This document shows, in pieces, positions 56,305 to 64,000 of a stretch of 64,000 nucleotides of DNA; the first letter of the stretch is position 1; each line of letters opens with the position of its first letter. Below the pieces are notes generated by a model. It searched no databases. It was not told the origin of the DNA and was given only the letters and a program-made list of their open reading frames with translations. The DNA lies in contig BTPG01000005.1 in the NCBI GenBank assembly GCA_036245525.1, positions 119,098,007 to 119,162,006 on the forward strand, read 5' to 3'. Origin of the DNA: Semisulcospira habei. Its lineage: Eukaryota > Mollusca > Gastropoda > Semisulcospiridae. The translations under genes and the position numbers were made by a program.

Positions 56305-56602
56305 GTCATGGTCCAGCTATTTTCCCTGTAGTTTGTTAAGAGTGTTTTAGTTAAGACATGTGAACAATTTATTTGTGTATATAAGACGTATTCGTCTGCC
56401 TGCTATCACCACACATAACGAACCAATTTCAAGCAAAACTATTGAAATTAAAAATAAAAAAAAGCAAAGTAAGAGTATAATACTAGAATGTAGGTCAGAA
56501 GAAAGTAGGTAACATCCGATGGTTCTATTAACGCATTTAACCCCAAGGCCAAATTGTAAAGGTGTTATTTAACAACTATTTAGCAATGGCAAAAGATGGA
56601 TC

Positions 56603-56689
56603 GACCATGATAATTCAAGGGCAGTGCCAGATTAGCGTGACGCCAGAAGGCGCCAAGCTAATCTGGCACTGTCCTTGAATTATCATGGT
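56603..56689. repeat. Hairpin repeat, family D
   Basis: GACCATGATAATTCAAGGGC and CTTGAATTATCATGGT; arms of about 40 bases with two or three mismatches. Confidence 0.88.
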
Positions 56690-56893
56690 TGATATATATC
56701 CTGTTGTAGGGTGCTTGGACTAAATGGGTTAACATATCTGTGGGTGTTGTTCACACAAGAACAGTTTTTAGCAAATGCATTAGATTCTCGTAGCTGAAAC
56801 TTGGAACGATGAGGCTGCAAAGGCTCATGAAAACGCATGTATCTTGCAGATGGAACAGTATGGTTGCAGGACAGGAAATTATAACTGAAGATA

Positions 56894-56952
56894 CGATAAG
56901 ATAAGATAAGATAAGATAAGATAAGATAAGATAAGATAAGATAAGATAAGAT
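56894..56952. repeat. GATAA pentamer microsatellite
   Basis: Eleven or so AAGAT/GATAA units in a row. Confidence 0.96.
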
Positions 56953-57125
56953 ATTGTTTATTGCCAAATGCCTTAAAAAAATAAAGCATAGAAATGTGTT
57001 TTGGTGTCGTTACAAACATTACAGTCAACAATAAGAAACAATCAATACTCTATCACACATAAACTATGCCCTACACACACTGTAAGAAGCTTTAAAACTA
57101 GACAATTAATATCACAAATTAATAT

Positions 57126-57126
<1 letters not shown>

Positions 57127-57190
<64 letters not shown>
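57127..57190. repeat. CA microsatellite
   Basis: Pure CA tract. Confidence 0.97.
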
Positions 57191-57191
<1 letters not shown>

Positions 57192-57605
57192 CACACACCT
57201 TTTCATCTAACCATCATCACCACCACCAAGAGCACTCATACACACACAACGCACACGCATATTAGTATATGAAATCTAAAACTTTATTAAAGATATATCA
57301 TTTAAGATTTAAAACACATCTTAACGTAAACTACTGTTTGAATGATCTTAATTCAAACCGGTGTAACTCACTTTCAGGTTTTCCTTTATATTTCACTCGG
57401 TCCAGTCCTCTTTTTGTGTTTATTGTGGCTATCGCTAGCTATCACCACCCTGGCGGAAATTGGCATAAATATGTCAACTGCGAAAGAGCCATGTCATTAT
57501 TGACAACACAAAACAAAACAAAACAAACAAAAAAAAACAGGAAAAAAAAAATGAGCTAAAAACAATAATAATTAAAAAAAGAAAAAGTTCAGAACGAATT
57601 TTTGT

Positions 57606-57676
57606 TTAACTCATTCTCGGCCAGCCGCATCCGGATAATGCCGCGGATCTGGATGCGGCCTGCCGCGAATGAGTTA
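57606..57676. repeat. TTAA-bounded hairpin, family C
   Basis: TTAACTCATTCTCGGCCAGC and TGCCGCGAATGAGTTAA. Confidence 0.85.
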
Positions 57677-58140
57677 ACCTTTTTCTGTTTGCAAATGTAG
57701 GAATTTTAAATGAAAAAATTAAAAGACACCTGTTTTGTAGCGATTGCCAATATATATTAAAGCTCTTTGTAGCGTTTCATATCCTAACTCAGCGAGAAAA
57801 TGTGTTTACTCGAAAGAGCTGATCCTCTGTGCAGATAATTTCTTCTTCGGAGCTTTTAAAAAAAAAAAATTCCAGAGCTGTAGCCGTGCTGTTGGAGAAG
57901 ATGAGCATACAACGCGTGGCAAACCGAAGTTTATTTCAGTTTCGAAGCAGCGCTGTGTTTGTTAAAGTTCCCGTATATATATGTGACGCGGTGAAGCATG
58001 AATATTTGTACATGTGATTAACCCATTCGCTGCCGGTGATCACGAATTTCGCACCAGAAAAGACTGCACACTGACCGACATTCTCGTGAAGAACACAGAT
58101 GTAAGTGAGACAAAATCAGGCATCAAGAACATAGGACTAA

Positions 58141-58200
58141 CAAGAGACATAAATCCTCATGAGCCCCCCGCGACAGCTCATGAGGATTTATGTCTCTTGC
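58141..58200. repeat. Hairpin repeat, family A
   Basis: CAAGAGACATAAATCCTCAT with an exact complement, short CCCCCCGCGACAG loop. A GATTAACCCATTCGCTGCC end lies at 58,017. Confidence 0.88.
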
Positions 58201-58949
58201 AGCTGGGTATAGCATTCACCTTGCCCTGGACAGTTAAATGGTTAATTGATCGTAACTACGAAGCTTTCAAGGATCTAATGGCCTTAATTTTGGAAGTGTA
58301 CATGCACACTTGCAGAGCTATAACAAGTACAGCTTAACACGCCCTTCTTTTCGTACAATCCATTTTCACGTTTGAGAGAGAGAAAAAAAAAAGGCCAGTC
58401 ATATCATCCATTACACTAACCATGTGGAAGCGGCAGGGGCTCATGAGAATCTATTCCTCTTGCAGACGGCGTTCTGCCCAGTTTACTTACATGACCATCT
58501 CTTCTCCCAAAAGGAAGGCAATCATAGGGGTGCTATTTGACGCTGTGGAGAAGGTGTAGAAATTCATTTTCCACTGTCCCGCAAATTTTGTTGTGGCGGA
58601 GGCACCAGGGAGTACCAGCGTCATAACAGGCGGCTTAACAGATGACTACTTGCAGAAAGAGTGAAAGAAATACGCAAGAGAACCAAACCGGGGGTGGGGG
58701 TCGGGGGGGTGGTGGTGGTGGTGGGGGGGGGGGTGGTGTTGGTGGTGGTGTTTGTTGGAAAGAGGCGGGGGAAGGACCTGATTGTTACGTTTGTGGTTGT
58801 GTTATTCTTTTTTAGGGCATGTGTGTTTTGATCATAGGAAAAGATCCGGTGTTCAGTTGCGTTATTGTAGATAAGAATCACGTACCTTTTTTAGTATGAT
58901 TCGTCTTCTTTTGCATGAAGAATTGCGATCGATTTTTGTTGTGTAGCTA

Positions 58950-59450
58950 GAATGTTGCATATTTCGCTACATTGTTGCTAAAGTCCGAACTCGTTTACAC
59001 CTTAACGTTCTGAAAAGGGCGCGTTCGTTATAGTAACCTCAAATATGACGTCAAAGTTTTGTAGTATACACGTTGGCTAGATTTCGCAACATTTACGTTG
59101 TTAGATGTTAATGGAAGTTTGTAGAAAAATCTCGTTTGTTCTTTTCAATGAATATTAATGAGTTTTGGTTACGTTTTATTTTCTGATTGGTTGAGTTGTC
59201 TAAATTGCTGGATTGTTCTGGAAATCTGTAATAGTATAAAAGATGGTGTTAGTAAATATGTGTGTGCATTTTATGTGAGACACAGTGTATCAAAACTGCG
59301 GATGCATTGTACGAGACAGTGCATCAACTTGTGGATGCATTTGTGGACGCATTGTGCTGAGAGTGCATCGTGAGAATAAAGTGCTGTTCGAACTGTTACT
59401 CCAGTGTGTGGTCTACAATCGTGTGCCACGTGTGACGCGTTGCAACTGAG
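58950..59450 (+). other. Possible solo LTR
   Basis: Promoter and polyadenylation signals in LTR order: AGTATAAAAGATG (59,232) followed about 140 bases later by GAGAATAAAGTGCTG (59,373) and a TGTT-rich segment. No primer-binding site or coding region follows, and the borders and target duplication are not defined. Direct repeats of GATGCATT and GTGCATC lie between. It could also be a non-coding promoter region. Confidence 0.32.
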
Positions 59451-59451
59451 T

Positions 59452-59454
<3 letters not shown>

Positions 59455-59487
<33 letters not shown>
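59455..59487. repeat. T homopolymer
   Basis: About 33 T in a row. May be the poly-A tail of a minus-strand retroposon, but no body was recognised. Confidence 0.95.
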
Positions 59488-59492
<5 letters not shown>

Positions 59493-59566
59493 AGAACCCT
59501 ACGTGAGTGCGTCTGGTGTGATTGCATCATAATATGAGTACGACTACCACGTAACACTGATACCAT

Positions 59567-59657
59567 TTAGCCCTTTGGATGTCGGTAGCGGTTTCAGTCG
59601 CGATGATTCCTGCAGGAATCATCGCGACTGAAACCGCTACCGACACACACAGGGTTA
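59567..59657. repeat. Hairpin repeat, family B
   Basis: TTAGCCCTTTGGATGTCGGT and ACCGACACACACAGGGTTAC. About 30 bases on each side of the ATTCCTGCAGGAAT centre pair perfectly. Confidence 0.88.
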
Positions 59658-59879
59658 CGGAGAGAAGTAACCGTTAGGCTGTAGGAAGCGCTTTTTTCTC
59701 GAAATGATTCCTCATTGTCTGGTTATCCTGGACTGGGGACAATGTTAACAATTTACTTTTCTTGATGCAAAATTGTTATTTTTACCGCTTTATTTAAATG
59801 GAAGCAGGTGATCTGGTAACCTTTAATGTCTCTTGCAGATAGAAACCAATTTAAATCTTAAAACATTAATAATAATATA

Positions 59880-59888
59880 ATAAAAATA

Positions 59889-59923
<35 letters not shown>

Positions 59924-59960
59924 CAATAAAGTGATGACGATGACGATAGATTGCTATTGC

Positions 59961-59997
<37 letters not shown>

Positions 59998-59998
59998 T
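59880..59998. repeat. AAT and ATT microsatellites in inverted order
   Basis: An AAT/TAA tract (59,893-59,925) and an ATT tract (59,958-59,996), about 30 bases apart, can pair with each other. Confidence 0.9.
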
Positions 59999-60285
59999 GT
60001 CGTCCCACGAGGGGAATGTGTCTTTTATCACAAAGGCAGACAAGTACAAGCGAAAGACTAAACACCAACAAGTTATTATAAATATAAAAATAAAAATACA
60101 AAACCCGCACTCTCACAACACATCTAGCCACTTATAAAATAAGACTAAATGGCTGCCCAAAAGGTGTGTCAGTAGTAAAATTGTGGCTAAATTAGCACCC
60201 AACAGTGGTGCGGCACATGGAGTCAATTAACCTTGATCCTCGGGCTCCAAGCACAGCACCACATCATATCAAAACCCAGCAAGCA

Positions 60286-60381
60286 AAGGTCCTCATGCCC
60301 ACGACGGCCGCAGCGGGCCCGCGCACGGCTGTGCGCGGGTCCACAGCGGCTGTGGAGGGCCCGAAGACGTTTTGCTACTGG
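60286..60381. repeat. GC-rich hairpin, family E
   Basis: CCAGCAAGCAAAGGTCCTCA on the left, CCCGCGCACGGCTGTGCGCGGG at the centre, and GGGCCCGAAGACGTTTTGCT on the right with mismatches. Confidence 0.78.
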
Positions 60382-61400
60382 GGAATGTGATCCCTTAAGG
60401 TTGTAGGACACACCTCTTTCGCGCATCTTTTCTGCGCATTTAGATACCGTCTGCCGTGACCTGAGACTGGAGTTCACCGGAAAAAAAAACGCCGTACGTC
60501 AGGTCGTATTGCAAACAAGCTCAATTTATCGATAATTGATAAAAGAGATATACTGTCTGAAATAGGTGTGTACGCTGACTGTTTCTATGCATAAAATGTT
60601 TTGTTTCCTCAGAAATAAGATACTTTTGCATAAGTTGCGACAAGTCATCGAGCGTAAGGCATAACCTGCGCTAAAGGATAGCGCCAAGCAACACGCAATT
60701 TCTGAATCTGAAGTTTAAAAAAAAAGAACGGGCCAACCAAACGGGAAGCAGTCTACGTGGCAGCCAGGAAAACAACAAAATCTCTTCAGACATCAGCAAC
60801 GAAAAGGTAAACTAAATTAGAAAAAAGGGTGGTGGTGTTTGCTAAGCGACTAGAACACGAGGTACTAGCAGAAGCAAAATGTCGTAATATAAGTGGCATA
60901 TCTCACTGGTTCAGCGTCCAACCCTTTTATGCACCGCCGTGAGATATCACCTGCACGGCGTAAAACCCCCATAGCTAACTGTCCGTGTATGCATGGAAAT
61001 TTAAGTCCCCACAGTACTAGTGCCGTCACCACTGCCTGCCTGCAATGAAGAAGACTACATTTTATCCAGGGGGGGGGGGGGGGGGGCATTCCGGCCATGT
61101 CAGTCACCACCTAGAAGTAGAACATTTCCATACATTTTCGGAGAGCCTTTACTAATATGGTGGAGGGTATGTAGTCGACATTGTAGCTATATTAAACCAG
61201 TGCCAGTGCTTATTATCTAGGAAAACGTACTGTGTGTAGAAAAAAGTCCTGCTAAGGGAGAATTTGGCATTATGAACCTCTAACTCAGTAACTGCTTCCA
61301 GTACTTAGTAACTTAATTTGCTCATCCATTCCCTTGCTGTCTTATAAAGGCTATATTACAGATTAGGATATAGGTCCAGCATTTTTTTTTTTTTTTCTTT

Positions 61401-61470
61401 GTTCAAGGATGGTGCCAGAATAGCTTGGCGGATGAGACGCCGATCGATTTTGGCACCACCCTTGAACTAT
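61401..61470. repeat. Hairpin repeat, family D
   Basis: GTTCAAGGATGGTGCCAGAA and a complement TTTTGGCACCACCCTTGAAC. Confidence 0.82.
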
Positions 61471-61769
61471 CATAGTCACATTTATGTCAAGCAGTGGGTG
61501 TATCAGGAGTAAAAGGGTTACCTAGTACTTTATAGGTATGTATGTATGTTAAATTAAACCTACGCTACTTTGACTGAAACCCTAATATTTGTTGACTACC
61601 ATTTTGGATGACCTTGGAATGTGTGATATAATGCTCATTTATTTTTTCATTGTATGATTGCAGTTTGTATCAAAGTTTTTGCAATTTCCCTATCAAATTT
61701 GGCACAAGGGTAGCTGATGATGAAATCTTCCTCATCCTATAGATACTAATTTGGTTGACTCCTTACACA

Positions 61770-62385
61770 GGTCAAGAGTCACAGAAGGTTGACAAACGTT
61801 AGAAAAATGCATAATTGTAATTTGTAGAGAAAATACAAATTTCACTAGTACAAAAGCAAGCCTTTATGTTGAGACTTGTGACACTTATGTCAGCTACCTC
61901 AGTTTTGGAAAGGTCACACAGTTTATACTTATATGTGAATTAGTTATGCACATGAGGCGTACAGACTTTGCAATTCTTGTTTGTTCTTTGCGGTGTACAC
62001 AGTTTATGTCACATTTATTTTGAAAGTAATAATCTGCTCCTGCATTTAGTTCACACAAAGTGAAATTGTCATGCTGCCGAACAACACAGTAATAATCGTG
62101 TATTTAATTTCAGGCCAATACTGCTGTTGACCTCTCACTGTGGTGTCTCAGTACTCTCACCCAGAGGACTTACTTGCAAACAAGCGAATAAGTATGACGC
62201 CTACACCAAGGCCACAGCTCAAGTGAAGTGAAGGAAGGTGACACTTATTCTCCTGGACTCAAGGTAGATCATACCGGTAGATCTGTGACTAGAATCAGGT
62301 GCAGAACAAAACACAACTATGGTGTGATTGTGAATGAACACATCATACTGTAATGCTTTCTGTCATTGGCTCATGTGTGCAGCAA
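61770..62385 (+). repeat. Diverged duplication of about 0.7 kb, copy 1
   Basis: Shares with 62,580-63,320 an intron-like part (AGTACAAAAGC, TTTTGGAAAGGTCACACAGT, TTCAG), the exon-like part and the stretch CACATCATACTGTAATGCTT. Offset is roughly 0.9 kb. Confidence 0.85.
62114..62263 (+). pseudogene. Decayed copy of the exon at 63.0 kb
   Basis: Between an acceptor-like TTTAATTTCAG and a donor AAGGTAGAT. It starts with the same residues (AxTAVD) but soon hits TAA (about 62,189) and lacks the lysine/arginine-rich middle. The end, GDTYSPGLK, is again recognisable. Sequence between is partly deleted. Confidence 0.6.
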
Positions 62386-62579
62386 GTGTGAGGCTATGTT
62401 CTGGGCCATTGGTCGTCCATGGTAAACGGTAATGTTGGCATTTTCTTGGAGACTATTCAAACCACAGTCTTCCACGTGGCCCAAGGATACTTTGTGGCAA
62501 GACCTGTCTTAGCATACCAGTTTGAGTTAAGACCAAGGGTCATGAGAAATCAAGAAATAGGTAAAAAAAAAATAGCCAT

Positions 62580-63320
62580 ATTTTGACAACAGATATTTTT
62601 TCTCAAATATTATTCACAAGTACAAAAGCCAGCCCTTTACTGATGCGGAGACTCATGGCACTTAAATTTCAGTCACTTTTTGGAAAGGTCACACAGTTCA
62701 GATTATGTAAATGATCAGTTTTAAATGCACATGAGCGACCCAGGCTTCACCATTGTTGTTTGTGGTGTTTACAGTTTATTTCACATTAGTTTGAAGGTAG
62801 TAATGCGTAAACTAAATGTAGGGGCATATTGGGCAGGGGGGTTGGGGGGGGGGGGGAGCCCTCCCGCCCCGGCCCCAAATTGTTTATAATGCTATAACAA
62901 CGTCCCTTTTTGGGGAGTTTGGAACCAACCCACCCTGAAATAAGATCAGACGTGAAATTGGCATGCTGCTAAACAACACGTTAATAAATATGTATTTCAT
63001 TTCAGGTCAATGCTGCTGTTGACGTCGCACTGCAGAGTCGCACCCAGAGGGTATACTTTCAAAACAAGCACAGAACACAGAAGTATGACGCCTACACCAA
63101 GAAGAGGCAGAAGCTAGTCAGGTCATGTTTGCTCAAAAGGAGAAGGTCACAGCTGAAAGCAGGCAATGCCAGTTCCAGTGGATCAACTAAAGTGAGAGAA
63201 GGCGACACTTATTCTCCTGGACTCGAGGTAAATCATACCGGTTGATTTGTGAATAGAATCAGGTTCATAACAAAACACAACTGGTGTGAATAAACACATC
63301 ATACTGTAATGCTTTCTTTC
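62580..63320 (+). repeat. Diverged duplication of about 0.7 kb, copy 2
   Basis: Second unit. It additionally holds a G-rich insertion (about 62,820-62,935) absent from copy 1. Confidence 0.85.
63006..63227 (+). CDS. Internal exon, basic linker ending in EGDTYSPGLE
   Basis: A 222-base open frame (74 codons, phase 0 at both ends) between a good acceptor (ATTTCATTTCAG) and donor (GAG|GTAAAT). It has no ATG at its start, so it reads only as an internal exon. The encoded stretch is very basic (KHRTQKYDAYTKKRQKLV, LLKRRRSQLKAG) and ends REGDTYSPGLE. A Lys/Arg-rich linker ending in EG-x-TY followed by a DnaQ-like FDLET domain is, from memory, a layout of multi-exon transposon-type genes in invertebrates (with a Mutator-like transposase domain). 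That family call is tentative. Confidence 0.5.
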
Positions 63321-63337
63321 ATTTTGAAGATGGTGTA

Positions 63338-63489
63338 GTACAGTACCAGCATTCTCTACAACACAGAATGCTAAAATCACCTGCTGTCAACAAGTGGCAC
63401 CATATTGCATTTGATTTGGAAACTAGAGGCTTGTGCAAGTCTGCAAATACTGTCATTTTCTTTAATAAGCACTTAGTGCACACAGAATG
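63338..63489 (+). pseudogene. Fragment of a DnaQ-like (DEDD) exonuclease domain
   Basis: In frame with the preceding exon when spliced at a phase-0 AG (63,340 or 63,346 are candidates): YQHSLQHRMLKSPAVNKWHH, then IAFDLETRGLCKSANTV and a TGA at 63,487. FDLET carries the first two acidic residues (DxE) of DEDD exonucleases. The text after it decays, and no polypyrimidine tract marks the acceptor, so this is likely a remnant or a partial exon. Further motifs may lie outside the window. Confidence 0.4.
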
Positions 63490-64000
63490 ACAAGAAAACA
63501 CTGAATACCACCTTTTAATAATAAATAATAATAATACCGTTATTATATAGGCGCTTTTTCTCAATTTTGGGGAAATTGACTCAAAGTACCGCGCCTGAAA
63601 CCCAACACACACACTCACGAAACAGACACGGATTTACGCCATTTAAGACAAACACAGTACAAACACAGTACAAGACAGACAAAGGGCCAGTTCAGCTACT
63701 GAAGTTACTGAGATTTTTGATCGCTTGTATTTGAAATTTGTAAAGTGGCCTGAGACCGGTACCAAAGTGTGGGGGTGGTGGGGTGGGTTTTTGGTCCAGT
63801 GTGTACTGTTGCTAAACAGCAATATGTTAAACGTGTCCTGTATGAAACATTTTCTGCAAGTTACACTTTGATGCTGATTCTAGATATATTTATACACCCA
63901 TTGTGGTCATTTAAAGCTCAGTTGTGTCTCATATGTGGCTCACGTGTGATAGCAAATCTAAGTGTTTGTAATGGGTCGTCCGTCGACTGTCTGTTATCTG
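63490..64000. other. Window end, no gene seen
   Basis: Contains an ATA/ATT-rich patch (63,515-63,550) with CCGTTATTATATAGGCGC. The rest is unique sequence without motif. Confidence 0.5.

Larger units (their letters stand above)
53241..61600. other. Eight-kilobase non-coding stretch
   Basis: No gene is supported. It holds many hairpin repeats (listed separately), a degenerate tandem array (54.7-55.9 kb), GATAA, CA, T and AAT microsatellites, a possible solo LTR (58.95-59.45 kb), and G-rich tracts at 58,690-58,750 and 61,070-61,086. Confidence 0.6.

Noticed and set aside
56683..56967. Frame with repeated LSYLI units
   Set aside because: Translation of the GATAA microsatellite.

Overview
This is a window of an animal (invertebrate) nuclear genome. 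Coding density is low, there are many microsatellites, several families of degraded LINE retrotransposons, dozens of short hairpin (fold-back) repeats, and one large integrated virus-like DNA transposon. A mollusc is my best guess from this mix of CR1/L2-, RTE- and Tx1/L1-like LINEs with an invertebrate-type Polinton, but that is an inference and no host gene confirms it. I see no certain host protein-coding gene.

The centrepiece is an essentially full-length Maverick/Polinton element at 31,741-48,404 (16,664 bp). It has terminal inverted repeats (TIRs) of about 1.15 kb (left) and 1.23 kb (right), begins AG and ends CT, and is flanked by a 6-bp target-site duplication (GGAGTC at 31,735-31,740 and 48,405-48,410). 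Between the TIRs lie about 14 tightly packed genes on both strands. They include a protein-primed family B DNA polymerase, an A32/FtsK-HerA-type packaging ATPase, a retrovirus-type integrase, a probable major capsid protein, a possible minor capsid protein, a long coiled-coil/membrane protein, several small membrane proteins and some unassigned proteins. I found no adenain-type maturation protease. The copy is lightly damaged: a one-base shift in the polymerase, a TGA in the capsid gene, a TGA plus a one-base shift in the integrase, a shift in one unknown gene, and a 376-bp insertion with a 14-bp duplication in the membrane-protein gene. Many genes start right behind an A-rich AATAAAAATG-like block, which suggests a shared start-proximal promoter.

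Left of the Polinton: 0.2-3.7 kb is a broken CR1/Jockey-like LINE. 7.2-8.25 kb is a tandem duplication. 10.1-10.8 kb (minus) and 12.6-14.0 kb (plus) are RTE-type LINE fragments. 21.2-26.1 kb (minus) is a Tx1/L1-like ORF2 split by an inserted L2/CR1-like fragment at about 22.63-23.73 kb. 29.9-31.0 kb (minus) is a LINE ORF1 remnant. Right of it: 50.75-52.2 kb (minus) is a 5'-truncated CR1-like LINE with an open 374-codon reverse-transcriptase frame, and 52.4-53.24 kb (minus) is another RTE-type end. 54.7-55.9 kb is a degenerate tandem array carrying hairpins. 58.95-59.45 kb may be a solo LTR. At 61.7-63.5 kb a duplicated block carries an exon-like open frame with good splice signals, followed by a short frame with a DnaQ-like FDLET motif, probably the remnant of a multi-exon transposon-type gene that runs off the window.

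Between these, at least eight families of near-perfect palindromes (about 60-115 bp) recur across the window. Several are bounded by TTAA, as expected for piggyBac-type target sites. They account for most of the non-coding sequence that is not simple repeat.
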